DNA of 64,000 nt from Candidatus Latescibacterota bacterium (GTDB lineage: Bacteria > Latescibacterota > UBA2968 > UBA8231): NCBI GenBank assembly GCA_022819745.1, contig JAJEGS010000027.1, forward strand, positions 99,005 through 163,004, read 5' to 3'. Positions 19,492-28,919 of the stretch are shown here, piece by piece. Every line of letters begins with the position of its first letter. Within the stretch, counting starts at the first letter, position 1. The notes under the pieces were generated by a model. It did not search any database. It was not told the origin of the DNA and saw only the letters and a list, made by a program, of their open reading frames with translations. The translations under genes were made by a program, and so were the position numbers.

Positions 19492-21873
19492 ATGCAGCGC
19501 ATTCGCTCGCACCAAACGTTCCTCCTCTTCGCGGGCTTGAGTTTGGCGGCCCTCGTGCTGGTGGCGTACGCCCAGACTGGGAGCGCCGATCTGGAAGTGT
19601 ACCGGGTGGATCGCAGAGCCGAGTGGCAGCAGTGGACCTTTCCGGCCGGTACCCTCGCAATTTCCCCAACCGGCTCAGTGACTCCCGCCGAATTCAAGGG
19701 CGTGCACAACGCCGCGGCCAATGCCGCCGAATTCACCCACGAACTGGTGAGTGGCAAAGAGATGCGCGGCGGCGCGTGGAAGGCCGGGACCAATCTCTCA
19801 ACGGCTGGCCGGGCGATAGACGGTCGCGCCCAGACCTTTTGGCAACCCGACTCGGACGCGCCCTTAGAGGACTGGTGGATCGAGATCAACCTAGGAAGGG
19901 CTGTACTCGTATCGGAGATTCGTCTTATTTTCCCCGATCAAGAGGGCGCGCGGCCCTTCCGCGAGTTTCGCGTCTTTGGGTCCGAGGGACGCCGCGTGAC
20001 GCGCCAAGACATATTCTCTTTTCACCTGATAGGCGGCACCACCAAGCCCATTGACGAGACTGAGGTGATTTACGACGTGAAGCCGCTAGTAAGGGAGGTG
20101 ACGCGGGTGCAGGGCGCGCGCGAGGAGGGCACTGCGGACACTACCTATGACCTGCTGCAATTCATAAGGATTTTGGTAGATGCCAAGACGCCGGACGCTG
20201 CGCTTGCCGAGGTGGAAGTGTACACGCTCGGGGAAAACATTGCCTTGCAGACTCTAGAGCGCGGCGGCGTGATTCAGGAGCGCTCGGGCCGGGGCTTTCC
20301 CTTCAAGATGGCCGATGGCAACGCCAATACCGATTGGGGAGCACGGCGGGAGCGCGGCCAAGATCCCATTGCTTGGGACTGGGATTTGGGCGCGCTGTTC
20401 TGGGTGGATCGGATCGTGATGCGCACTTCGGACTTTCTTCTCCGCACGCTGACGTACGGCTCCAACCTGCCCCAGATTCGCACCCATAGCTTGAGCGTTT
20501 CCAACGGTCGCCGCACGCTGACGGGCGAAGTTGATTTCGACCAACTCTTCGTCGGCGATACAGATGCCTTACTCGCGTCTTCGACCGAGTTTCCTGGCCA
20601 ATTGACCTATCTTTTTGAGCCGCGTCCCGTGCGATTTATCGCGGCCGAATGGGTCGGCGGCGGCTCGCAGTCCAGCTTCCAGTACCAGAGCGGCTTTTTG
20701 ATCGAGACGCTGATGTTTGCGGTGGGCCACGTGGCCCAAGTGGAGATGAGTTCGGACTTTATCGACTTGGGGAGAATTGCGGGCGACAACCGGGCGAAAG
20801 TGATCAAATCTCTGCGCTGGGAAGCCGATCTGCCCCCGGGCGCACGCATTCAGGCACGCACTCGCTCGGGCAACGAACTGCAAGAAAATTTTCGCTATTT
20901 CCGCAAGGATGGCACGGAGGTAACGGCCGAGCAGTTTGACCAGATGCCGAAGGCGCTGCGGGGCGAGACCCAGAGCACCATCGGCATTGGCGAGGACTGG
21001 AGCGAGTGGAGCAACTTTTACCAGCGCTCTGGCGAGCAGTTCCTCTCCCCTAGCCCGCGCCGCTTCGTCCAAGTCCAGCTCATCCTCAGTTCAGACCGTC
21101 CGACCACTGCGCCGACTATACACGCCTTGGAGATTGAATTTACCGACGCCTTTCTCGCCGGAGTCACCGGCGAGGTGCTGCCGCGCACGGCCGAGGCGGG
21201 CGTGCCCCAGCTTTTTTCGTTCCACATCACGCCGGAGTTCGCGTCGCGCAACCCTGGGTTTAACCGCATTCTGCTGCAAACCCCGTCGCCCGTCGATCCC
21301 GACTCGCTTGCTCTCACTATAGGCGGTACCGAAGCCGAGCCGGCCGCGGTGCGCGTCGCGGACGATTCGCTGCTGGTGGAACTGCCTCGCACAGTGAGGC
21401 GCGAGGAAGTTGCGCTGACATTTAGTGCGGTCGTAGAGCGCAACGCCACGCTCTTTCGGGCCTTCGTCGGCAACGAGGGGCAGTTGGAGGTGTGGCAGCC
21501 GGTCGATCCGATGCGCCGCGCCGCCACGACCGTGTATTTGCCCAGCGTCCCGGGGACTGATCAGTTGATCACCAACCTAGCGGTGCAATCGTTCATCAGC
21601 CCCAATGGGGACGGGATCGGCGACGCTGCGGAAATCCGCTTCCACGTATTGAAGACGGACGCGCCCGCCCAAGTGCAGATCTACACGCTCGATGGCCGGC
21701 TCGTCCGCGCTCTTGAGGGCCAGCGCCAGCCCGACCAGTCCTACCTCTACATCTGGGCCGGCCAAGACCAAGACGAGCGCGTAGTTCCTCCGGGTTCGTA
21801 CCTGTGCCGAGTGGAGGTTGAAGCCCAAGCTGGGGCCGCGAGTCAGCACCGCATTATCAGCGTGGCTTACTAG
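19492..21873 (+). CDS. Secreted discoidin (F5/8-type)-like protein with FlgD-type Ig C-terminus
   Basis: The ATG at 19492 follows an AAGGAG site, only 13 bp after the preceding stop. The 793-residue protein has an N-terminal signal anchor (LSLAALVLVAYAQ), a discoidin-like domain around residues 95-170 (AIDGRAQTFWQPDSDAPLED, WWIEINLGRAVLVSEIRLIF) and a second similar region (MADGNANTDWGARR, WDWDLGALFWVDRIVMRT). A FlgD-type Ig domain follows (FISPNGDGIGDAAEIRFHVL), and the protein ends in ISVAY. F5/8-type domains commonly bind glycans or membranes. It is the last gene of the plus-strand surface operon and converges with the lyase gene, with only 6 bp between the stops. Confidence 0.82.
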   Translation: MQRIRSHQTFLLFAGLSLAALVLVAYAQTGSADLEVYRVDRRAEWQQWTFPAGTLAISPTGSVTPAEFKGVHNAAANAAEFTHELVSGKEMRGGAWKAGTNLSTAGRAIDGRAQTFWQPDSDAPLEDWWIEINLGRAVLVSEIRLIFPDQEGARPFREFRVFGSEGRRVTRQDIFSFHLIGGTTKPIDETEVIYDVKPLVREVTRVQGAREEGTADTTYDLLQFIRILVDAKTPDAALAEVEVYTLGENIALQTLERGGVIQERSGRGFPFKMADGNANTDWGARRERGQDPIAWDWDLGALFWVDRIVMRTSDFLLRTLTYGSNLPQIRTHSLSVSNGRRTLTGEVDFDQLFVGDTDALLASSTEFPGQLTYLFEPRPVRFIAAEWVGGGSQSSFQYQSGFLIETLMFAVGHVAQVEMSSDFIDLGRIAGDNRAKVIKSLRWEADLPPGARIQARTRSGNELQENFRYFRKDGTEVTAEQFDQMPKALRGETQSTIGIGEDWSEWSNFYQRSGEQFLSPSPRRFVQVQLILSSDRPTTAPTIHALEIEFTDAFLAGVTGEVLPRTAEAGVPQLFSFHITPEFASRNPGFNRILLQTPSPVDPDSLALTIGGTEAEPAAVRVADDSLLVELPRTVRREEVALTFSAVVERNATLFRAFVGNEGQLEVWQPVDPMRRAATTVYLPSVPGTDQLITNLAVQSFISPNGDGIGDAAEIRFHVLKTDAPAQVQIYTLDGRLVRALEGQRQPDQSYLYIWAGQDQDERVVPPGSYLCRVEVEAQAGAASQHRIISVAY

Positions 21874-21879
21874 GTTATA

Positions 21880-23733
21880 CTACTCGATTTCCAGTCGTAT
21901 GGCGTCGTACGCGATACAGCCGGGGCCAGCACCGCTTTCGCCCTTTTCCTCACCTTGCACGTAGCGATTGCCCAAAGCATGCCGCAGGGAGATCGCGTTC
22001 TCGCCGCTGCTGAGTAGTCCGGCATCGAAGGCGATCTCCTCCACGCTGTAGCGCGTCGATTGTCTGGCGCTGCGATAGCTGTCTCCACCGGTGCTCGCTA
22101 CCCTGACGACGCCCATTTCCGCGTCGTTGACCCAAACCTGCAACTCAGCCGCTGCCTTGTTGTCCCCAAATCCCCGTGCATTGTGCCCTCTGGCGATGGC
22201 GATGCCGAAAGTCAGCACTGCCTTGCCCGTGGGCTTTTCGTCCAAATCGAATGCGATATTCCAGGCGTTGTTTTGGCTATACCAGTTCCAATGCGCGAAG
22301 TTCCAGTCTGCGCGCTCTTGGCTCTTGCCGATTACAAAGTTGACGTCCTGCGGAAAGTCGGTCGGATAACGACGCCATAGCCCCCAATGGTGAAAGTCGT
22401 CGCCATTGGCGAATTCCCCCGGCGACCGATCGGCTGTCCCGATTTGCCAAACGCGTCGGCCGCGCACGACCCGCTGCCACGTCAGACGGCCTACAGCCGT
22501 CTCCTCTCCAGCCGTGACCACGATTCCGTTCTGTTTGAATTCATAAAACTGATCGGCACCTAGCGCGAAGAGCGAATAGCGGTCCGGCCGGACTTGTTGC
22601 AGGTGAAAGCGCCCGTTCGCATCGGTGCGAGTCCAGAAGTGATATCCCTTGTTCTCCTGCGACCAGTGGGTCCCTTCCGGTGTGAGAATTACCCACGCAT
22701 CGACGGCCGGGGTGCCGTCGTCGAAAACGAGCTGGCCGGTGGCTTCGCCGCGCTCAAGCGGAAACAATTCGTGCGCCATCCATGCAAACGGCCACTTTTG
22801 CGCGACGGTTGCCACACGCGCTTTGGCGTCGCTCCACAAGCTGTTGTAATTGCCGCCGCTATTGAGATAGATAAACGCGGGGCCGTATATCTTTTGCCAG
22901 TTCGTCCTGTTCTCGGGCGGGAACTCGATCTCGTAGCCGCCCCGATGCACGCAGTGCGCCTGCCAGACGATGACGGGCGTCTTCGCCGTCTGATGGCTCG
23001 TCAGCAAGACGCGGAACGGTGCCGAGCCATAGTATTCTCCGCTGGCTTGGATCCACCACACGCCAGCCTGCGGCCCGGCCCAGCCATATACATTGAAGTC
23101 GCCGTCTTCGATCGCGTGACAGTAATCGTATTTGCTGACTACGCGCCCGTCCGCAAGGACAAATGTGGCATCCATGATCTGTTTGGCTGCGCCTTCTTCC
23201 TCGCAGGTGTGGCTTACGTGGCGGCGGATCTCGTCAACGGCGATATAGTCGAAGTGCTGTGGGGCAAGACGGAGGTTGTAGGCGTATTGCGTGATAGAGC
23301 CGGCGGGCATTTGCGCGTCGTGGGCTGCGGTCATGTAGAGGTAAAACCCCGACTCGCCTTGTCGCAGTACGTAGTGGAGTGCCGTGCGAAAGAAGAGAGG
23401 CTCCGCTGGCTCGCGGACGAAGGCCACTTCCACTAGCTCGTCGGATTGACGCAGCACGTTGGCTCGGCCCGCCAGCACCGAGAATTTCTGGCGTAGCGGT
23501 ACTCCCGCCGCGTCGTACCCGTTGCCGTTGCAATTCCAGTAGCCGCTGCTAGCCAAGTTGGGCCCACCGCGCAGGGAAAGCTCCTGCAGGATGCCGTCTT
23601 CGCGAATCCCCAGACGCACCAGCCCGTTGTCGATGATAATCATCTCTCCTGTCTGCAGTGTCACCGGCTGGGTCATAGCATTAGCTCCTGTGTTCGCGGC
23701 GAGAATCAGTTGTATGCAAAGTATAGCTCTCAT
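21880..23733 (-). CDS. Rhamnogalacturonan lyase-like protein (polysaccharide lyase family 4 type)
   Basis: The start at 23733 has a GGAAGG site and a signal peptide (ILCIQLILAANTGANA). The 617-residue protein has the three-part layout of PL4 rhamnogalacturonan lyases. An N-terminal beta-sandwich (about 25-300) includes FDYIAVDEIRRHV, with the conserved region around the catalytic Lys/His, and SKYDYCHAIEDGDFNVYGW. A fibronectin-like middle domain follows (GQLVFDDGTPAVDAWVILTP). A C-terminal jelly roll contains GDDFHHWGLWRRYPTDFP and ends with NAISLRHALGNRYVQ. The enzyme would cleave rhamnogalacturonan-type backbones by beta-elimination outside the cytoplasm. It is divergent from the CBM9-like gene. 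The exact substrate is uncertain. Confidence 0.82.
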   Translation of the reverse strand: MRAILCIQLILAANTGANAMTQPVTLQTGEMIIIDNGLVRLGIREDGILQELSLRGGPNLASSGYWNCNGNGYDAAGVPLRQKFSVLAGRANVLRQSDELVEVAFVREPAEPLFFRTALHYVLRQGESGFYLYMTAAHDAQMPAGSITQYAYNLRLAPQHFDYIAVDEIRRHVSHTCEEEGAAKQIMDATFVLADGRVVSKYDYCHAIEDGDFNVYGWAGPQAGVWWIQASGEYYGSAPFRVLLTSHQTAKTPVIVWQAHCVHRGGYEIEFPPENRTNWQKIYGPAFIYLNSGGNYNSLWSDAKARVATVAQKWPFAWMAHELFPLERGEATGQLVFDDGTPAVDAWVILTPEGTHWSQENKGYHFWTRTDANGRFHLQQVRPDRYSLFALGADQFYEFKQNGIVVTAGEETAVGRLTWQRVVRGRRVWQIGTADRSPGEFANGDDFHHWGLWRRYPTDFPQDVNFVIGKSQERADWNFAHWNWYSQNNAWNIAFDLDEKPTGKAVLTFGIAIARGHNARGFGDNKAAAELQVWVNDAEMGVVRVASTGGDSYRSARQSTRYSVEEIAFDAGLLSSGENAISLRHALGNRYVQGEEKGESGAGPGCIAYDAIRLEIE

Positions 23734-23829
23734 GTATCCTTCCAAGGAGAAGCATTGCGATTATATATTATACTGCTAATATACAACCTTCAGTTTTATC
23801 CTAGTCGGCGAACCAACGCGAGGAAAGAT

Positions 23830-24774
23830 ATGACGATGGCCAGAGACCTGTACGCGCATTGCTGCGGTCTATTCAGGGCATTCCTCTTAAGCCTAGTCCT
23901 GACCGTTCCCATAACTAGTATCGCGTCTGCCCATGTAGGCGTCACGGTCCCCTTCGTCGAGGTGCCTGATCCCGCCGCGATAACCATAGATGGCGACGAT
24001 GGCGACTGGGCCTTTTTCGACCCCCGTCTCGCTTTGGACCGGGAGGGATTCTTCGACCGCGAATCGGATCACGTCGATGCGGCCGACTTCGACTTCACTA
24101 TCTACACCGCTTGGAGTCCGCCCCCCGACAATAGTTGGTACTGCTTCGCTCGGATCAGCGACGATACCCTCAAGATCGAAAACGAAGATCCGCTCAAGTG
24201 GTGGCAGGACGATACGCTGTCGATTACCGTGGATTCCGACCACTCCGGCGGCAGTATCTACGGGTTCACCCGCGAGGAACTAGTCAACGGCCAACGCTAC
24301 TACGCCCGGGTATTGCCGTTGAAGCACCCGCGCCTACCCCACGGCCAAGCTGGCTTTCTCGACCAGCACCACGATCCTTTCCTGGAGGAGTTCCTGTGGG
24401 CGATGCACAAACCCCACTTCGACATCGCGTGGACGATGCGCCCGTCCGACGCGGCCAATGGCACTTTGCACGTCGAATATACCTTTGAGTGGAAAGCGGC
24501 CTTATGGGATGTGCTGGGGCCGAGCTTGGAGGAGAGCAAGCGGCACGTTTTCGCGCCGGGGCAGACGCTGCACATGGGGTTCCGGCTGCTCGATGCCGAC
24601 CGGCCGGGGTCGGGTCGCAAGCACTCGATGTACATCCTCGGCGGCCATCAGCATCAGGATCGCAACGCCGACCGGATGCCCGATTTTCGCACTATTACGT
24701 TAGATGAGGCGCAAGACTGGCGTATGCCTGCGGAGCAGGATGCGGTGCAACCGTCCTCTGTGGACGGCGAATGA
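23830..24774 (+). CDS. Secreted CBM9-like protein, paralogue of the one at 11734
   Basis: The ATG at 23830 is preferred over an upstream ORF start because it follows AGGAAAG and opens a signal peptide (LLSLVLTVPITSIASA). The mature 314-residue protein shares its beginning (HVGVTVPFVEVPDPAAITID) and many blocks with the protein at 11734-12642: FDFTIYTAWSPPPDNSWY, WWQDDTLSITVDSDHSGGS, YTFEWKAALWDVLG and GSGRKHSMYI. The fold is CBM9-like. It is transcribed away from the lyase gene across a 96-bp AT-rich divergent promoter. A link to pectin-type glycan capture is inferred from that pairing. Confidence 0.76.
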   Translation: MTMARDLYAHCCGLFRAFLLSLVLTVPITSIASAHVGVTVPFVEVPDPAAITIDGDDGDWAFFDPRLALDREGFFDRESDHVDAADFDFTIYTAWSPPPDNSWYCFARISDDTLKIENEDPLKWWQDDTLSITVDSDHSGGSIYGFTREELVNGQRYYARVLPLKHPRLPHGQAGFLDQHHDPFLEEFLWAMHKPHFDIAWTMRPSDAANGTLHVEYTFEWKAALWDVLGPSLEESKRHVFAPGQTLHMGFRLLDADRPGSGRKHSMYILGGHQHQDRNADRMPDFRTITLDEAQDWRMPAEQDAVQPSSVDGE

Positions 24775-24808
24775 GCTGCGCGGCACACTTAAAAAAGGAG
24801 CGATTTCG

Positions 24809-25639
24809 ATGATTATTGATACCCACACCCATTTCTACGATCCGTTCAGACCCCAAGGCGTGCCTTGGCCGGAAAAAGACGACGAGATTCTCTATCGGCG
24901 CGCGCTGCCCGAAGATTACAAGGCCCTAGCCGTGCCCGAAGGCGTAACGGGCACGGTCATGGTCGAGTGCAGCCCGTGGGTTGAGGACAATCAGTGGGTG
25001 CTCGACTTGGCCGCCGCCGATCCTTTCATCGCGGGATTGGTCGGCCACCTCGAGCCTGACGACCCGGAGTTTGCCGCTCACTTGGAGCGCTTTGCCGCCG
25101 ACCCAGTTTTCGTCGGCATCCGCGCCCGCGTAGATGTAGCGGAAAGTCACGGCTTAGCCGCCGCTGAAATGCTAGTAGCCAGTGATCTGGAACTGGACAC
25201 GGGTTTACACGAAGGAGTGCCCGCGCTGGCGGCGCGCTTTCCCGAGTTGCGCATCGTCGTAAACCACATCGGCGGCATCCCCATCGACGGCGGTCCGCCC
25301 GATCCGGCGCGGCTGGAATTGATGTGCCAGGCCGCGGCCCATCCGCAGGTCTATTGCAAGGTGTCGGGGCTGATGGATTTGCGCAGCCAAGTCAAGCCAG
25401 CACCGACGGATGTGGACTTTTACGCTCCAGTGCTCGACGCGCTATGGGATATGTTCGGGGAGGACCGGCTGATTTACGGCAGCGACTGGCCGGTATCCGA
25501 CCGCAGTGGCCGCGAGTACGCCGATATACAGCGCTTGGTGATGACGTATTTTACCGCGCACGGCGCAGAGGCGACGGAGAAATACTTTTGGCGCAATGCC
25601 AAAGCCGCCTATAAGTGGATTGATCGCGCTGGCGCATAG
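24809..25639 (+). CDS. Amidohydrolase-2 family hydrolase (lactonase-like TIM barrel)
   Basis: The start at 24809 has an AAAAAAGGAG site. The 276-residue protein begins MIIDTHTHFYDP, the metal-binding HxH of the amidohydrolase superfamily, and has the barrel ligands IVVNHIGG and YGSDWPVSD near the C-terminus. The family includes L-fuconolactonase, L-rhamnono-lactonase and 2-pyrone-4,6-dicarboxylate lactonase. With no signal peptide it is cytoplasmic. Beside a rhamnogalacturonan lyase and an isochorismatase-type hydrolase, a role in sugar-acid catabolism (lactone opening) is plausible but not proven by the sequence. Confidence 0.82.
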   Translation: MIIDTHTHFYDPFRPQGVPWPEKDDEILYRRALPEDYKALAVPEGVTGTVMVECSPWVEDNQWVLDLAAADPFIAGLVGHLEPDDPEFAAHLERFAADPVFVGIRARVDVAESHGLAAAEMLVASDLELDTGLHEGVPALAARFPELRIVVNHIGGIPIDGGPPDPARLELMCQAAAHPQVYCKVSGLMDLRSQVKPAPTDVDFYAPVLDALWDMFGEDRLIYGSDWPVSDRSGREYADIQRLVMTYFTAHGAEATEKYFWRNAKAAYKWIDRAGA

Positions 25640-25727
25640 CGATTATTAATGTGGAGAACCTTCTTAATTTGTGGTTGCGCTGTAAACCTCCCTTGGGATT
25701 CGCGTGTTATCAAAAAAGGAGGCATCT

Positions 25728-26438
25728 ATGTCCAACATCCAAATCCCCATTCGCTATTACAAGGATTATCCCGGCGGGTACGACTATGGGTACGAGACTC
25801 TGACCCTAAAGTTCGCCGAGTGTGCCTTTCTTTTAGTCGATGTTGATGGGCGCTCGCCCAATCCAACGACTAAAAACTTCATTGCGCCGGCTTTGCAAGC
25901 CGCCCGCAGCAGCGGGATGCTGGTCAATTACGTCCACAACGACCTGCGCCTAGTGGCCGATCCCGGCAACATCGTGGGCGAGGTTTGGGGCAAGACAAAG
26001 GGCGGTGGCGGCAACGGCATTGCGAGTTGGGCGCGGCAAGAATACAAACCCGAATACCTCGACTACGTGGCCCCCCGCGAGGGTGAGCGCAATTTCCCCA
26101 AGTGGATCTGGAGTGGCTTCCACGACACCTTCTTGGACCAGCACTTGCGCAGCTATGGCATTAGGACGCTGTTCGTGGTTGGCTACAGTCGGCGAGCCTG
26201 CTTGCACTACACCTGCGCCGAAGCCGTGGGGAGGAATTACCGCGTCATTCTATTGCGCGATTGTTCAAACGCTCCCGGTACGATCGAGATGCCAGACACG
26301 CTAGACGACAGCTTGCCGGAAGGTGGTTGGATCAACCGGATCACGCTGCGCAACTTTGAACATCTGATCGGTTATACCACTACGACTGAGGAATTCATCG
26401 CGGCGTGTCAGCAGGTGGGAGAGGAGAAGGTCGCGTGA
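25728..26438 (+). CDS. Isochorismatase-like cysteine hydrolase
   Basis: The start at 25728 has an AAAAAAGGAGG site. The 236-residue protein belongs to the isochorismatase/nicotinamidase fold. The putative catalytic triad is Asp38 in FLLVDVDG, Lys125 in RNFPKWIWSGF and Cys158 in YSRRACLHYTC. The region RTLFVVGYSRRACLHYTC matches the nucleophile elbow of ureidoacrylate or N-carbamoyl amidohydrolases. The substrate cannot be assigned; hydrolysis of an amide or carbamoyl compound is the family expectation. It lies 88 bp after the amidohydrolase gene, probably in the same operon, and is the last gene before the AT-richer island. Confidence 0.82.
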   Translation: MSNIQIPIRYYKDYPGGYDYGYETLTLKFAECAFLLVDVDGRSPNPTTKNFIAPALQAARSSGMLVNYVHNDLRLVADPGNIVGEVWGKTKGGGGNGIASWARQEYKPEYLDYVAPREGERNFPKWIWSGFHDTFLDQHLRSYGIRTLFVVGYSRRACLHYTCAEAVGRNYRVILLRDCSNAPGTIEMPDTLDDSLPEGGWINRITLRNFEHLIGYTTTTEEFIAACQQVGEEKVA

Positions 26439-26526
26439 CTCGGGGAAGTGGTTGCGGCTGGCATCTAGCTGGTGGCCGATTACATGGACAGTTTTCTGAC
26501 GCAGATTTAACGTAGGAGATATACGA

Positions 26527-27597
26527 GTGAGTAACACATGGTGCCGCATTGGTGTTTGCGTCTTTTTCTGCATGTCATCGAGTGCTTTCGCCGCTTCTGC
26601 ACAGGAGGCGGATTTTGCGCTCGTGGCCTTGGAACAGTTGCGCGACCGCATGGAGCGGGACGACAAGGGCACGTTGGATGAGTTCGTCGCGGATGTTAGT
26701 ACCGCGTCTGGATTGTCGGCTGCTGCGAGTAGGGATTCTTTGGTTTCGCTGTTGCGGGACTTAAAGACGCATTGCAAGAAATCCACGGCCCTTGGCGAAC
26801 AGCTTTTTGCGCTACACGGGGAGCATTTTTCTGAGCGCGAGGCCAAGGCGTATTTGGTGCGGGTGGTGGATATGGCCGGCGACCTGTTGAAGAAAGAGGA
26901 GAATGTTGGGTTGGAGCCGCTGATCGCGAGGGCGGCGAGCAAAAGTAAATTGCTCAAATTTCAAGCGTTGGATTATACAGCGGCACTGCTGGTTCCATTC
27001 GTTGGGTTGCCGGTGGCGGAAGAGTTGGTTGAGGAGGAGAGCGCAGTAAACGTCCCGACTGGAACCTTTAAGGTGTTGGTGAGGACGCGCAATAGTGAGG
27101 GCTTGTCTGACTGGGTTAATAGACTAGTTGATGCATACGGAGACCTAGGAGATATAGATGATGAAACCTCTGTAGAGGATGCCGCCATCTTTTTTAAGAT
27201 ATTTAAGGTCTTCCCGCAAAAAAGAATGCAGGCTAAGAGAAAGCTGCTGGCCCTGCATGAGTCGGTTCGACCGGCGCTTTTGGACGAGCTCAAACGGTTC
27301 AGCCGCGTCCGCGTCACCACGGATCCTGCGGCCAAGGATATCCGCTATACCTTGGATTATATTGTAAATTCGTACTGGGTTGGCGGACGTTATGATGTCG
27401 AACGACATACGCTACAAAGCCGCGTGCATTTGATGGTACAGGATGTGTTCAAGGACGAAGCGGTGCTGGAGCAGGAACTCATCATTGGGAAGCATTTCAT
27501 GGCGCAGCTCAAGTCGGACGATGATTCCATTCTCGATGATTTTTACCAAGAAGCCGCTCGCACTGTGGTGCAAGAAGTGTCGCCATTGTTTGACTGA
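26527..27597 (+). CDS. Family A secreted protein, copy 1 (unknown function)
   Basis: The GTG start follows an AGGAG site and a signal peptide (VCVFFCMSSSAFAASA); the protein has 356 residues. I do not recognise the family. The mature part is predicted to be helical and soluble, so it should be periplasmic or secreted. About the first 190 residues are nearly identical to the copies at 29001 and 37571. A hypervariable stretch of about 50 residues follows (27097-27200), then a moderately conserved end. Against copy 2 there is a +1-base insertion around 27580, so the common ending LLENGRLRR is lost and this copy stops at SPLFD; the lost frame continues downstream as CLTENAHIRR. It is followed by a family B gene, an order repeated at 29001. 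Confidence 0.7.
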   Translation: MSNTWCRIGVCVFFCMSSSAFAASAQEADFALVALEQLRDRMERDDKGTLDEFVADVSTASGLSAAASRDSLVSLLRDLKTHCKKSTALGEQLFALHGEHFSEREAKAYLVRVVDMAGDLLKKEENVGLEPLIARAASKSKLLKFQALDYTAALLVPFVGLPVAEELVEEESAVNVPTGTFKVLVRTRNSEGLSDWVNRLVDAYGDLGDIDDETSVEDAAIFFKIFKVFPQKRMQAKRKLLALHESVRPALLDELKRFSRVRVTTDPAAKDIRYTLDYIVNSYWVGGRYDVERHTLQSRVHLMVQDVFKDEAVLEQELIIGKHFMAQLKSDDDSILDDFYQEAARTVVQEVSPLFD

Positions 27598-27637
27598 AAA
27601 CGCTCATATCCGTCGCTGAGTGCGAAAAGAGATTGAT

Positions 27638-28891
27638 ATGCACCGGTCCTCGACCGAAACCAAGAGATTGGCCGTCTGCCTATTCCTCTCGGCCCTCCTG
27701 CATTTGGCTGTGGTCTTGTTGACTCCTTCCACACCTGATCCGCAACCGGCCCTTCAGGTGGTTTTTCGTCCGCCGCCGCGCACACTAGAAATGAGGGCCT
27801 TTGATCCGACGAAACCCGCTTTGCACGAGCGGCAAATGCAGCGGTTGGTCGTCAAGACTGCGCCATTGCAGCTTGGTCAGGAACCCGCCGAATCCGTTCC
27901 TCTTGGCGAGATTGCAGAGCAATTGCCGGCCGAGGCTCGCTCCGACATGGCTCATTTGGAAAAGAGGATGCAGATAGAGCGGTCTGACTATGTGAACATC
28001 GACTCCTTGCTCTTGGCGCACATGGCTGCCGAAGGAGACTTTCGCGAGGGCTACGTGCGCTTTCCCTTAGCTAGGATGGGTGCAGACCGCGACCGGGCCT
28101 TGGAGGTGATAGAGCGGGCGATTGAAGCTATGGGCGGTAGGAAGCGCCTACTCGCAATAAAAGAAATGAGTGCGATGGTGTGGATAGAGGTCAACTTAAA
28201 GGAGCTAAGAACGCCTTCTTGGCAAAACGGTGTTCCTCTATCGGTGATTTCAGTGAATCCCTATCTGTACCCGGTGGCGACTTGGCACTACGAGGGATGG
28301 GGGAATCACGCGGTATCTAAAAAAGAAAAGTACAAGGTAGAGGTTTCGTTTGATCCGGCGGTCCCCAACCCGTCTTATGTGAGCAAAGATCCCAAGCGAC
28401 AACCGAGAATATTCGAGAATCTGTTTAACCATCGCTGGGCGCAGATCAGTGGCAACCTGCCTCCTAATTTAGCCGCCATGCGCCACCGGGGTGAAGAGGT
28501 GCGTTGGCATTTTATCGACCGTTTTCTGGGCGAGGGCGTGGCCTTGGATTACTTGGGGCAGGAGCGCAGTCGGGACGGGACTTGCCATGAGGCCGTGCTG
28601 GTAGATGATCGGAAGTTTGGGCACTATTTTGAGGCGCTTTTTGATTGCCGCACCGCACTCTTGGCCATGACCAAAGAAAAGCTGACGCCCCAAGAAGAGC
28701 AATGGTTTAGGCAAACCAATCCTAGGGCCAAGCCGCCGACTTGGATCACGGTTTACGATCGCTACCAAGAAGTGCAGGGCGTGTTGACGCCCCATCGCTG
28801 GGAACGGGCACAGGGGAGGAATACCATCGCTGTATATTTGCAATGGGCGTATAACGGCGCGGAGCCGTCAACGGCCGAACCTGTTCGATAG
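27638..28891 (+). CDS. Family B membrane-anchored periplasmic protein, copy 1
   Basis: The ATG at 27638 is chosen over an in-frame GTG by homology to copy 2. The 417-residue protein starts with a short cytoplasmic tail and one hydrophobic helix (LAVCLFLSALLHLAVVLL), then a Pro-rich stretch (FRPPPRTLEMR). This resembles TonB-type energy transducers at the N-terminus, but no TonB C-terminal domain is visible. The segment around residues 170-195 (DRALEVIERAIEAMGGRKRL) has the 'A..A.GG...L..I' pattern of LolA/lipoprotein-sorting-like folds. Function is unknown. It pairs with family A; together they make a repeated two-gene unit. Confidence 0.65.
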   Translation: MHRSSTETKRLAVCLFLSALLHLAVVLLTPSTPDPQPALQVVFRPPPRTLEMRAFDPTKPALHERQMQRLVVKTAPLQLGQEPAESVPLGEIAEQLPAEARSDMAHLEKRMQIERSDYVNIDSLLLAHMAAEGDFREGYVRFPLARMGADRDRALEVIERAIEAMGGRKRLLAIKEMSAMVWIEVNLKELRTPSWQNGVPLSVISVNPYLYPVATWHYEGWGNHAVSKKEKYKVEVSFDPAVPNPSYVSKDPKRQPRIFENLFNHRWAQISGNLPPNLAAMRHRGEEVRWHFIDRFLGEGVALDYLGQERSRDGTCHEAVLVDDRKFGHYFEALFDCRTALLAMTKEKLTPQEEQWFRQTNPRAKPPTWITVYDRYQEVQGVLTPHRWERAQGRNTIAVYLQWAYNGAEPSTAEPVR

Positions 28892-28919
28892 GAAGCAGTG
28901 CAAAAGGAAGGTTAGTGCG

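Noticed and set aside
27570..27638. Calling family A copy 1 a pseudogene because of its +1 shift
   Set aside because: Only the last dozen codons are lost; the product may still fold, so it is kept as a gene with a note.
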